Origin: Solibaculum_A intestinale
Lineage (GTDB): Bacteria > Bacillota > Clostridia > Oscillospirales > Acutalibacteraceae
Assembly (NCBI RefSeq): GCF_040096205.1
Contig: NZ_JBBMFD010000003.1
Location: 91,068 to 155,067 of the forward strand
Direction: 5' to 3'
Length of the DNA stretch: 64,000 nucleotides
Shown: positions 8,994-16,763 of the stretch, piece after piece
Layout of the letters: each line of letters opens with the position of its first letter
Position numbering within the stretch: position 1 is the first letter of the stretch
Position numbers and translations under genes: made by a program
The notes under the pieces: model-generated
The model's input: only the letters and a program-made list of their open reading frames with translations
Database searches by the model: none
Told to the model about the DNA's origin: nothing

Positions 8994-10517
8994 TTATTTC
9001 CGGCGGCTTCTGGAATGGTCCGCGGATTTGTCCGAAGGCTGCTCATATTTATAGCCGTAGCCGTTGGCGCTGCCGTAGCGGGAATATCCATAGCGCTTAT
9101 AGCCGTATCCATACCGGCTGTAACCGAGAACGCCGTGGCTCTTCTGGGTTTTGTTGAAAACGCAGCCCACCACCGGTTTGTTCTGGGACTGGATGTCCTC
9201 AATGGTACGGTTGATGATCTCCATGTTGCAGAAATCCTGCTTGATGACCAGAATGGCAGCATCCACGTATTTGCAAAGAGCGGCCGCGTCGGAAACTACA
9301 TGGGCCGGCGGCGTGTCGAACAGGATATAGTCAAACCGTTCTTCCATGGCGGCCACAAAGGCATGCATCGCATCCGAGTCCAGCAGCTCTGCCGCATCGT
9401 CCACGCACGGGCCGCTGGTCACCAGGGAAACGCCGAACTTCTCGCTGCGGCGGATGACGTCGTTCACCTGGCATTCTCCACGTAAAAGGTTGGACAGGCC
9501 GGTTACATCCTTGCCCGGCAGGGAGAAAAGGGCTTGGAGGGTGGGTTTTCTCATGTCGCAGTCCACAATCAGGACGCTCTTTTCCTTCTGCGCCAGAACA
9601 ATGGCCAGGTTGGAAATGACGGTGGACTTGCCTTCGTCCGCCACGGCGCTGGTAATCAGGAATTTCTTATAGCCGCGGGAGGAGGTGAGATTCTCTACCT
9701 TTACCCGCAGGGATTTGTACGCTTCCATATAGGCAAAGTCGGAAGCCGGGGTAATCAGCATCGTACTGTCCCCCTTCTTACGGTGGCGCCGCTTTCGCTC
9801 CTCGTAGGGAATGGAGGCGAAAAGCTTGGCCGAAACGCCGGTGTAAATGTCCGTCTCACTCTGCACCGTGCGGGAAAAGAGCATGGACAGCCAGATGATC
9901 AAAGCTCCAAGCCCCAGGCCCAGCAGCATCCCCAGCAGCGGGTACAGAAGCTTGTTGTCCGAGGGGTTGCGCAGGGTGGGATATTCCGGCCGGTCGATGA
10001 CGTTGACCTGGATGTTGGGAAAATTCTGTTTCATTTCGGGCTGTCCCACCACGTCCGCCAGCGCGTCCGCGATACGGAAGGAATGGTTGGGGTTTTCCGT
10101 GGTGACGATCAGCTCAATCATGTTGGTGGACCCCTTCTGCCGAAGGGAAATGGAATCCTTGATATCCTGCCGTTCCAAAACCAGGTTTTCCTCCTGCAGG
10201 GAGTCGCGTACCTTGTCGGCGATGGTATTGCTGGTGATAAACACCCGGTAGCATTCCCCGTACCACTGCACCAGCGCCGTGTCGCTGTTGGTAGAGATGC
10301 CGTTCTGGGAGATGGTCAGGTTGATGGAGAGAAGCATCTTGGACGTATAGGTAGGGCTGTCAGTAATGGTAGCCAGAAGGAAGCCCACAATCCCCATTAA
10401 AAAGGTCAAGGCAACCGGAATCCACCAGAACTTTTTCGTCTGGCGGAAAAACTTAATCAGCCCTGTTGCGCTGTTTTGCGAGGCTGAGGCGGTGGAACTA
10501 TGTGTCTGTTCGTACAT
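8994..10517 (-). CDS. Wzz/CpsC chain-length regulator fused to BY-type tyrosine autokinase
   Basis: This 507-residue protein joins in one chain what many Gram-positives split into CpsC/CapA and CpsD/CapB. The Wzz part has helices at about 31-52 and 191-213 around an extracytoplasmic domain. The kinase has Walker A AVADEGKST (K297), Walker A' LIVDCDMRKP (316-325) and Walker B DYILFDTPP. The C-terminus (466-491) carries ten tyrosines in a glycine-rich stretch, the autophosphorylation cluster. It controls polymer length and export. Start 10517 follows GGAGG by 7 nt; the upstream ATG at 10541 is poorer. First gene of the operon behind a consensus promoter. Confidence 0.92.
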   Translation of the reverse strand: MYEQTHSSTASASQNSATGLIKFFRQTKKFWWIPVALTFLMGIVGFLLATITDSPTYTSKMLLSINLTISQNGISTNSDTALVQWYGECYRVFITSNTIADKVRDSLQEENLVLERQDIKDSISLRQKGSTNMIELIVTTENPNHSFRIADALADVVGQPEMKQNFPNIQVNVIDRPEYPTLRNPSDNKLLYPLLGMLLGLGLGALIIWLSMLFSRTVQSETDIYTGVSAKLFASIPYEERKRRHRKKGDSTMLITPASDFAYMEAYKSLRVKVENLTSSRGYKKFLITSAVADEGKSTVISNLAIVLAQKEKSVLIVDCDMRKPTLQALFSLPGKDVTGLSNLLRGECQVNDVIRRSEKFGVSLVTSGPCVDDAAELLDSDAMHAFVAAMEERFDYILFDTPPAHVVSDAAALCKYVDAAILVIKQDFCNMEIINRTIEDIQSQNKPVVGCVFNKTQKSHGVLGYSRYGYGYKRYGYSRYGSANGYGYKYEQPSDKSADHSRSRRK

Positions 10518-10709
10518 GAAAGAACCTCCAAAGATGCGCAAAGTCGCGCCCGAAAATCAAGATATGGATAGGTTTTCCTCATTTTCCCCAATTATAAGCA
10601 GCAAAAAAATCTGCATATTTTTTCTGGTTTTGCGGGCAAGCAGGCCGCCGGCAAAAGCATGCGCCGGACAGGGAAAAATTGTATACAAATAATAATATAA
10701 CTACCCAAT

Positions 10710-10738
10710 ATGATAGTATCGATCGTATAGTTTGTCAA
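10710..10738 (-). promoter_or_regulatory. Sigma-A promoter of the exopolysaccharide operon
   Basis: Reading leftward, TTGACA (10738-10733), a 17-bp spacer and TATCAT (10715-10710). The transcript would start near 10703 and have a leader of about 185 nt before the Wzz/kinase gene. The rest of 10518-10709 is AT-rich and shows no gene. Confidence 0.75.
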
Positions 10739-10792
10739 TCATCTTTCTCATGCCCGGGATCGTTTTCCCCTTAGCACCGCCTCATGAACGCA

Positions 10793-10825
10793 CACGAGCC
10801 ATGGCCAGGAGGGCCATGGCTCGTG
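10793..10825. repeat. Perfect 14-bp inverted repeat
   Basis: CACGAGCCATGGCC (10793-10806) and GGCCATGGCTCGTG (10812-10825) around a 5-nt loop. It lies after the stop of the ArpU-like gene and before the exopolysaccharide promoter. No U-run follows on either strand, so it is either an atypical terminator or an operator/structural element. Confidence 0.55.
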
Positions 10826-10925
10826 AAAAAGAAAACGCAGACAAAAATCAACCGGACGATTGCACATCGCTGCCTGGCTGGAGTATAATAAAAAACAACG
10901 CGCCCAAAAAAGGCCGTGAAAACGC

Positions 10926-11333
10926 TCAATCCTCCGACAAGCCGTACATAGCCACGGTAAAATCCCGCAAAGCTGTGTTGTGGCGGTAATAGATGCTGCG
11001 CCGTTCATAACCCAGCTCATCCATCAAATCGTCCAGGTAATGGTCGGTGCGGTGGATGTAGAACCGGTCGAGAATGGTGCGCTGCTCGGGCGTCAGTACG
11101 GCGAGGCCCCGGTCAATGCGTTCCTTTCCGGAGCGGCGGTAGGCCAGGATGGACTCCAGGTGCGCCCGCTGGGCGCAAAGGGAGATGCGCTCCTCCAGGT
11201 GCTCCTTCTGGGAAAGCTCCTGGGAGGCCAGGCGGCGGTCGATGTCCCCGATGCTCTGGGTCAGGTTTTCGATAGCGGCGCTCAGAACCCGGTACCCGCT
11301 CAGGCTCTCCTTTGCCAGCAATTTATAATCCAA
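10926..11333 (-). CDS. ArpU/sigma-70-like helix-turn-helix regulator
   Basis: A 135-residue protein with a long helical N-terminal half (IENLTQSIGDIDRRLASQ, coiled-coil-like) and a C-terminal sigma region 4-like helix-turn-helix: LTPEQRTILDRFYIHR then LDDLMDELGYERRSIYYR. This resembles the ArpU/RinA-type late-gene regulators found in prophages and in scattered single copies in Firmicutes. No other phage genes are near it. TTG at 11333 is preferred as start: GGAGGG lies 8 nt upstream, while the GTG at 11348 is inside that ribosome site. Target genes unknown; the exopolysaccharide operon begins next to it on the same strand. Confidence 0.6.
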   Translation of the reverse strand: MDYKLLAKESLSGYRVLSAAIENLTQSIGDIDRRLASQELSQKEHLEERISLCAQRAHLESILAYRRSGKERIDRGLAVLTPEQRTILDRFYIHRTDHYLDDLMDELGYERRSIYYRHNTALRDFTVAMYGLSED

Positions 11334-11384
11334 AAAGAATCCCTCCACTCTTTTTTCACAGGAATTTCATTGAAGAACAAAGAA

Positions 11385-11413
11385 ATTTAAGTGAATAATA
11401 ATCACATTTCCAA
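11385..11413 (-). promoter_or_regulatory. Possible promoter of the ArpU-like gene
   Basis: On the minus strand TTGGAA (11413-11408), 17 bp, TTAAAT (11390-11385). The match is moderate but position and spacing are right for the gene starting at 11333. Confidence 0.4.
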
Positions 11414-11540
11414 ACAGAGTTTACCATATCTTTCTGAGAAAATCAAACATTTGTTCTAATATTTTTCCCGGGATAGAATGCAAGTACCTTTTTTTGGACT
11501 GGCGTTTTGTTTTGCGGGCGAAAGAGGAGGCGGAAAATCC

Positions 11541-12713
11541 GTGACAGCATGGCTCATTCGGCTCTTTGTCAAGGATGCGGACCAGGTAAAAGACCCGGCG
11601 GTACGCCGCAGGTACGGGATACTGGGAGGCGCGGTGGGCATTGCGTGCAACCTGCTGTTGTTTTTGATGAAGTTCTTCACCGGCATGATTACCGGCTCGG
11701 TGGCGATTTCGGCGGATGCGTTTAACAATCTGTCCGATGCAGGGTCCTCCGTGGTGACGGTGGCGGGCTTTCAGCTCAGCGGCAAAAAACCGGACAAAAA
11801 GCATCCCTTCGGCTATGGCCGCATCGAATATGTGGCGGGCTTGTGCATCTCTATGGTGATTGTGCTGGTGGGCTTTGAGTTTTTGCGCACCTCGATAGAC
11901 AAGGTGGCGCATCCTGAGACAGCCGCCTTTTCCTGGGTATCGGTCTTGGTGCTGGGTGCCTCTATTTTGGTAAAGCTGTGGATGGGCCTCTTTAACGGAA
12001 AAATCGGCAAGGCCATCGGCTCGGCTACGGTAGGGGCAGCCGCTATGGACAGCCTCAGCGACGTGGCGGCCACCTCGGTGGTACTGGTTTCGGTCTTTCT
12101 TTCCCAGATTACCGACTTTCCTGTGGACGGGGTAGCTGGAATCGTGGTGGCTCTCTTTATCCTCTGGGCAGGGATCACCACCGCGAGGGATACCCTTTCC
12201 CCGCTTCTGGGCCAGCCGCCCGATCCTAAGCTTGTCAAAGACATTGAAGAAAGCTTGCTTTCCTATGAGGGCATCGGCGGGGTGCACGACCTGATCGTTC
12301 ACAGCTACGGTCCCGGCCGCATCATCGCTTCGGTGCACGCGGAGGTTCCTGCCGACGCGAATATCTTGAAAATGCACGAGACCATCGACCTGGCGGAGAA
12401 GGAGATTTCCGCAAAGCTCGGGATAATGCTCATCGTTCATTTTGATCCCATCCTCACCGACGATGCGCGCGTCAACCATCTGCATCAGACCGCTTTGGAC
12501 ATAGTTCATCAGATCGACCCGGCCTTGTCTTTGCACGATTTTCGGGTGGTGGACGGAGAAAACCGCATCAACCTGATTTTCGACGTGGTGGTGCCCTATG
12601 ACTATCCGGTTTCCGATGAGAAGCTGGAAGAGAGGATGGACGCCGCGCTCAAAGCGGTGGATCCGCGTTTTTTCGCCGTGGTGAGCTTTGACCGGAGCTT
12701 TCTGGGAGAGTGA
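11541..12713 (+). CDS. Cation diffusion facilitator family metal exporter
   Basis: CDF proteins export divalent metals in exchange for protons. Six helices are predicted, followed by a cytoplasmic ferredoxin-like domain from about residue 210. The intramembrane metal site reads NNLSD in helix 2 and DSLSD in helix 5. In the zinc transporter YiiP these are DxxxD and HxxxD; the absence of the His suggests manganese or iron rather than zinc (inference). The start is GTG at 11541 with AGGAGG upstream; the longer frame from 11478 adds a poor N-terminus. The C-terminal domain is longer than in YiiP. 390 residues. Monocistronic. Confidence 0.88.
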   Translation: MTAWLIRLFVKDADQVKDPAVRRRYGILGGAVGIACNLLLFLMKFFTGMITGSVAISADAFNNLSDAGSSVVTVAGFQLSGKKPDKKHPFGYGRIEYVAGLCISMVIVLVGFEFLRTSIDKVAHPETAAFSWVSVLVLGASILVKLWMGLFNGKIGKAIGSATVGAAAMDSLSDVAATSVVLVSVFLSQITDFPVDGVAGIVVALFILWAGITTARDTLSPLLGQPPDPKLVKDIEESLLSYEGIGGVHDLIVHSYGPGRIIASVHAEVPADANILKMHETIDLAEKEISAKLGIMLIVHFDPILTDDARVNHLHQTALDIVHQIDPALSLHDFRVVDGENRINLIFDVVVPYDYPVSDEKLEERMDAALKAVDPRFFAVVSFDRSFLGE

Positions 12714-12719
12714 CCGGGT

Positions 12720-12754
12720 AAAAAAATACGCCTGCCCCAATCGGGGCAGGCGTA
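12720..12754 (-). terminator. Intrinsic terminator of acpP
   Basis: Perfect 12-bp stem TACGCCTGCCCC / GGGGCAGGCGTA (12727-12738, 12743-12754). On the minus strand it is followed by seven T, so it ends acpP transcription; it may also stop the converging CDF gene. Confidence 0.85.
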
Positions 12755-12769
12755 GGACGGAAACTTCGC

Positions 12770-12997
12770 TTAGCTGTTGCCTTCGATGAACTTCACCAGA
12801 TTGCCGACGGTACGAATGTTGTCGACTTCGCTGTCCGGGATTTCCACATCGAATTCATCCTCAAGCGTCATGAGCAGGTCCACGACGTCTAAGGAATCCG
12901 CGCCCAGATCCTCGGCAATGTTCGTCTCCAGAGTGATTTTATCCTCCTCTACGTCGAACTGCTCCGCGAGGATTGCCTTAATCTTCTCAAAGACCAT
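12770..12997 (-). CDS. acpP: Acyl carrier protein
   Basis: A 75-residue acidic protein with the phosphopantetheine attachment motif GADSLD, Ser35 being the modified residue. It carries growing acyl chains in type II fatty acid synthesis. The start is the ATG at 12997, 6 nt after AGGAGGTG; the GTG three codons upstream is part of the ribosome site. It stands alone here, not next to fabD/fabF or plsX, so it may be the main housekeeping ACP or a second copy. Only a TATAAT-like -10 at 13064-13069 is visible upstream. Confidence 0.93.
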   Translation of the reverse strand: MVFEKIKAILAEQFDVEEDKITLETNIAEDLGADSLDVVDLLMTLEDEFDVEIPDSEVDNIRTVGNLVKFIEGNS

Positions 12998-13321
12998 GTT
13001 GGACACCTCCTATTCTATCCGGTTGTACTGAAAACAGAGTGGACAGGTTTTGCCTTACCACTTATTATACTTCCGGTTGATCGGCGTTATGACACGCGTG
13101 TTGCAGGAAAACGGCTGCTGTGAAGAAACACAGCAGACATTAGGTAAAATATTATTCATATCCAGTTGGTTTGTCAATAGACAATTTGGATAGCTTTCGA
13201 AGAAAATATTCAGCACCCTGGCCAAACGGAAAGATTGTCGGTCAAGGCCGCTTGTTTTTTGGTGGTTTTGGCAGAATCTTCGGATATTTCCAGGATCGAT
13301 TTTAGATGGGAGCGTTCGCCT

Positions 13322-14167
13322 ATGAACCGAAAATTTGTTGTGATCGGGTCCCCGCTGGGCCATTCCATGTCCCCTTTTATTCATGAAAAGCTGTTTGCGA
13401 AAAAAGGAATTTCGGCAACATACGGGATGAGGGAGATCCCGCCCGGGCAGCTCATGGAGCACAAAGAGGCCCTCGCCGCGTTGGACGGGTTTAACATCAC
13501 CATTCCCCATAAGGAAGCCGTTATTCCCCTGCTCGACGGGCTTGACAACAGGGCCGCCCTCTATGGGGCGGTCAACACGGTGCGCTGCGAAAACGGACGG
13601 ATGACCGGGTATAACACCGACTGCGCTGGATTTTTGCGCGCGTTGGCGGGAGCCTCCATTTCCCTGAAAGGCCGAGTGGCGGTGCTGGGAGCCGGAGGCG
13701 CCGCGCGGATGATGGTGTTCGAAGCGGCGGAAGCCGGCGCAAAGGTGACCATCGCGGCCCGTCCTTCCGGCCTTGCCCGGGCGCAGGCGGTCAAGCGGGA
13801 GGCAGAAGAAAAGCTTTGCGGCGCCTGCGTGGAGGTGACTACTTTGCAGCAGCTCCAGGGAGACTTTGATCTGCTCTGCAACGGCACGCCGGTAGGTATG
13901 TCCCCCCATCCGGAGGGCTGCCCGGTGGACCCGGCGGTTCTCGACCGGGTGGGCGCCGTGTTCGACGCGGTCTATAACCCGGCGGACACCGTGCTGCTAA
14001 GGGAAGCGGCAAAGAGGGGAATTCCCGCAGTGGGCGGGATGCCGATGCTGGTATGGCAGGCGGCAGCAGCCCAGGAAATGTGGTTCCCAGTGTCCTTCAC
14101 CCAGGAGGAAGCGGCGGATGTGATCGAGGAAGCGGGCGAAGAGCTTCGCCGCAAAAGTGGAAAATAG
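13322..14167 (+). CDS. aroE: Shikimate dehydrogenase
   Basis: Reduces 3-dehydroshikimate to shikimate with NADPH. The 281-residue protein starts MNRKFVVIGSPLGHSMSP, the substrate-binding SxS region, has catalytic Lys64 in NITIPHKEA and Asp100 in GYNTDCAG, and the cofactor loop VLGAGGAAR. The start at 13322 begins at the conserved motif; upstream in-frame codons lack homology to the family. It lies close to, but is transcribed against, the aro operon at 14505-20140, which has no aroE of its own. Its expression is therefore separate from the attenuator of that operon. Confidence 0.93.
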   Translation: MNRKFVVIGSPLGHSMSPFIHEKLFAKKGISATYGMREIPPGQLMEHKEALAALDGFNITIPHKEAVIPLLDGLDNRAALYGAVNTVRCENGRMTGYNTDCAGFLRALAGASISLKGRVAVLGAGGAARMMVFEAAEAGAKVTIAARPSGLARAQAVKREAEEKLCGACVEVTTLQQLQGDFDLLCNGTPVGMSPHPEGCPVDPAVLDRVGAVFDAVYNPADTVLLREAAKRGIPAVGGMPMLVWQAAAAQEMWFPVSFTQEEAADVIEEAGEELRRKSGK

Positions 14168-14181
14168 ATCAGACCAATCCC

Positions 14182-14230
14182 CAAACAGGGAGGCGGGCGC
14201 TCATTCAAATGGGTGCCCGCCTTCCTGTTT
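14182..14230 (+). terminator. Terminator-like hairpin after aroE
   Basis: AAACAGGGAGGCGGGC and GCCCGCCCTTCCTGTTT form a long stem with one bulge or mismatch and a 16-nt loop. The right arm itself ends in TTT. It lies 15 nt after the aroE stop. Confidence 0.6.
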
Positions 14231-14297
14231 ACAGTCCCGATAATGGGACAGAATAAAAATTTTCGGTGAAAAATAGTTACTAAAGGGATGTAATTTG

Positions 14298-14336
14298 CGA
14301 ACATATGTGCTATACTCCAATTAGAACATACATTCG
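14298..14336 (+). promoter_or_regulatory. Two LexA-like boxes over an extended -10 promoter
   Basis: CGAACATATGTGCT (14298-14311) and AGAACATACATTCG (14323-14336) resemble the Gram-positive LexA box CGAAC-N4-GTTCG, with centres 25 bp apart. The first overlaps TGC-TATACT (14308-14316), an extended -10 element; the second lies just after the expected transcript start. Together they would let LexA block the small gene at 14355. The first box matches only partly in its right half; LexA control is inference. Confidence 0.55.
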
Positions 14337-14354
14337 CAATCAGGAGGGATTTCC

Positions 14355-14594
14355 ATGTTGTTTGCATCCATCTTTTTTGATATCGCGGCCGTCATTCTGC
14401 TGATCCTGGGGTTCGTGTTTGAGGACCGGCTGGCAAAAGCGGAGCGCAGGCTTTTTCGCCGTATCCGGCGTGCCTTTACGGTAGGCGGGCGCCGGACGAA
14501 GGAGTCAAATGTCCGCCGTCTCGCCGCTCTCCCGCCTCGCCGCGTAGTTGCCCAGGAAGGTGAATTCCGGCAGGTCGCCGGAAAGCGCGCATAG
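14355..14594 (+). CDS. Small membrane protein, probably SOS-controlled
   Basis: A 79-residue product with a hydrophobic N-terminal helix (residues 4-22, FASIFFDIAAVILLILGF) followed by a very basic region (RLFRRIRRAF). An excellent ribosome site, AGGAGGG at 14342-14348, and two LexA-like boxes upstream support a real gene. Small single-helix proteins under LexA, such as YneA of Bacillus or TisB of E. coli, act in division arrest or membrane depolarisation, but this protein has no LysM domain and cannot be equated with either. The last 30 codons overlap the 3' end of pheA on the other strand and may be poorly conserved. Function unknown. Confidence 0.6.
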   Translation: MLFASIFFDIAAVILLILGFVFEDRLAKAERRLFRRIRRAFTVGGRRTKESNVRRLAALPPRRVVAQEGEFRQVAGKRA

Positions 14595-15662
14595 GAGGGA
14601 CAGGGTGTCCTTCGCCCGGGCCGAACCGGTGAAGTCCAGATAAAACAGGTATTCAAACCGGCTGTTCTCCATGGGGCGGGATTCGATCTTCGTTAAGTTG
14701 AGCCCGCAGGCGGCAAACCGGGACAGAATCCGATGCAGCGAACCGGTTACATGGGGCAGGGAAAAGGAGAGGCTGATTTTGTCCGCTTCCGGCTCAATAA
14801 TAAGGGTGCGGGAGATGACGATGAAGCGGGTGGTATTGCCCCCGATGTCCTGCGCCGGCTTTTTGAGGATTACAAGGCCGTTTTTCTGGGCGGCCTGGGC
14901 CGAGCAGATGGCGGCATTGGCAGGGTCCCTCTCCTTTGCCACTAAGTCAGCAGCGATGGCGGTGTTGTCGCAGGCGACCGCCTCGGCAGAGCACGCGTCA
15001 ATGATCCCCCTGCACTGGTTTAGCCCCTGGGGATGGGAGTAAATGCGCCGGATGGAGGAGAGGGTTGCCCCGGGCACGCCGCACAGGCAGTGGTCAATGG
15101 GGAGCATTTCTTCCCCGGCAATGAAAAACCGGTGCTTTAGCAGCAGGTCGTACACTTCTTCCACCGACCCGGCGGTGGAGTTTTCCACCGGGACCACCCC
15201 GAAGGTGGCCTCGCCCTTTTTTACCGCGTCGAACACGTCGTAAAACCGGGGATAGAACGCGAGGGTGCTGTCTGGAAAGAGATTCTTCGCCGCCAGGGAG
15301 GAAAAGCTTCCCTTGGTTCCCGGGCAGGCGATGACCGCGTCCACCCGTTCGCGCAGGGGCGCCGCGTCGGCGTGCTCGATCTGTTCACGCAGCTCCTTCC
15401 CGCCGCCCAGCAGATTATGCTGCAAAGCGCGGGATACGTCCATCATGGTTTGAAACAGAATCTTGGCCGGCGCTGCATAGGCGCCGGCTTTTTTGGTGAC
15501 TTCATCTAAGATTTCCTGCTCGCGCCGCTGGTTATAGATAGGCTGCCCGGTTTGCGCCTTGATGCGGGCTACCTGAGCCGCCGCGTCCATCCGGCGCAAA
15601 AACAGATTAAGCATCTGTTCGTCAATCTGATCAATCTCCTTGCGGACTTCTTCTAGCTTCAT
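14505..15662 (-). CDS. pheA: Bifunctional chorismate mutase / prephenate dehydratase
   Basis: Converts chorismate to prephenate and then to phenylpyruvate, the Phe branch. Residues 1-85 are an AroQ-type chorismate mutase (VRKEIDQIDEQMLNLF, RIKAQTGQPI). Residues about 105-290 are the dehydratase (GVVPVENSTAGSV and the catalytic TRF motif in GGNTTRFIVIS). The C-terminal ACT domain carries the ESRP Phe-binding motif (TKIESRPMENSRFEY), so feedback inhibition by Phe is expected. 385 residues. Last gene of the aro operon, 12 nt after aroC. Its 3' end overlaps the small SOS-type gene on the opposite strand. Confidence 0.95.
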   Translation of the reverse strand: MKLEEVRKEIDQIDEQMLNLFLRRMDAAAQVARIKAQTGQPIYNQRREQEILDEVTKKAGAYAAPAKILFQTMMDVSRALQHNLLGGGKELREQIEHADAAPLRERVDAVIACPGTKGSFSSLAAKNLFPDSTLAFYPRFYDVFDAVKKGEATFGVVPVENSTAGSVEEVYDLLLKHRFFIAGEEMLPIDHCLCGVPGATLSSIRRIYSHPQGLNQCRGIIDACSAEAVACDNTAIAADLVAKERDPANAAICSAQAAQKNGLVILKKPAQDIGGNTTRFIVISRTLIIEPEADKISLSFSLPHVTGSLHRILSRFAACGLNLTKIESRPMENSRFEYLFYLDFTGSARAKDTLSLLCALSGDLPEFTFLGNYAARRESGETADI

Positions 15663-15674
15663 GGATGTCTCTCC

Positions 15675-16763
15675 TTACTGGCAGTCGGTCGTCAGGTCAA
15701 GCAGGACGATGGCGGCTGCGGCCTCCACCACCGGCAGCGCCCTGGGCACGATACACGGGTCATGCCGGCCCACCACAGTCAAAGGAACCTGGGGCACCTC
15801 CGGGTTTTGCAGATCCACCGTGGCCTGCTCCTTGGAAATGGAGGGAGTGGGCTTAAAAGCCACCCGGAACAAAAGGGGCATACCCGAGGTGATGCCTCCA
15901 AGTACCCCGCCGTGGCGGTTGGTGACCGTGCGTACTTGTCCATTTTCCCGGACAAAGGCGTCGTTGTGTTCACTCCCCCGCAGGGAAGCGGCGGCAAAGC
16001 CCGCGCCGAATTCCACCCCGCGCACCGCCGGGATGCCGAACAAAATAGAGGCGAGCCGGTTTTCCACCCCGTCGAACATGGGGGAGCCGATTCCCGCCGG
16101 AAGGCCCACGGCCGCGCATTCTACGATACCGCCCACACTGTCACAGGAAAGCCTGGCCCTTTCGATTTCCACCCGCATCTTGTCCTCCGCCTTGGGATTG
16201 ATCACCGGGAACGAACGCTTGGACAGGTCGCAAAGCTGCTCCTTGGACACGGTGACCGGATCGAAGGGCGCGTCCGCCACCCCAGCGATCGCATAGGCGT
16301 GGGAACCGATGACGATCCCTTTGCGGGCGAGAATCTGCCGGCAGACCGCTCCGGCAAAGACCAGCGGCGCCGTCAGCCGGCCGGAAAAGTGGCCGCCGCC
16401 CCTGGGGTCGTTGGCCCCGTGGTAGCGTACATTGCCGGTAAAGTCCGCATGGCCCGGCCGGGGCTTTGCAAGCAGGTTCGCGTAATCCCCGGACCGGGTG
16501 TTATGGTTCTCAATGACGGCGGCCAGAGGGGCGCCGGTGGTGTGCCCCTCGAGCATGCCGGACAGGATACGGGGCACGTCCCCTTCCCTGCGGGGCGTGG
16601 AAGACCGGTCCTGCCCCGGGGCCCGGCGCTTCATTTGCAGCAGGACCTCCTCCAAGTCGATGGCCTCCCCTGCCGGAAGCCCGTCGAGCACCGCGCCGAT
16701 GGCGGGCCCGTGGCTTTCCCCGAAAATCGAAAGCTTGATGTGATTACCCCAGGTGGATGCCAT
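15675..16763 (-). CDS. aroC: Chorismate synthase
   Basis: FMN-dependent enzyme that makes chorismate from EPSP. Family signatures are seen in order: FGESHGPAIG near the start, the arginine-rich RRAPGQDRSSTPR, the GGGHFSGRLTAP segment, and the C-terminal KPTPSISKEQ. The ATG at 16763 lies 7 nt after GGGAGGG; an ATG two codons upstream is too near to it. The start overlaps the aroA stop by 20 nt. 362 residues, normal length. Fourth gene of the operon. Confidence 0.96.
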   Translation of the reverse strand: MASTWGNHIKLSIFGESHGPAIGAVLDGLPAGEAIDLEEVLLQMKRRAPGQDRSSTPRREGDVPRILSGMLEGHTTGAPLAAVIENHNTRSGDYANLLAKPRPGHADFTGNVRYHGANDPRGGGHFSGRLTAPLVFAGAVCRQILARKGIVIGSHAYAIAGVADAPFDPVTVSKEQLCDLSKRSFPVINPKAEDKMRVEIERARLSCDSVGGIVECAAVGLPAGIGSPMFDGVENRLASILFGIPAVRGVEFGAGFAAASLRGSEHNDAFVRENGQVRTVTNRHGGVLGGITSGMPLLFRVAFKPTPSISKEQATVDLQNPEVPQVPLTVVGRHDPCIVPRALPVVEAAAAIVLLDLTTDCQ

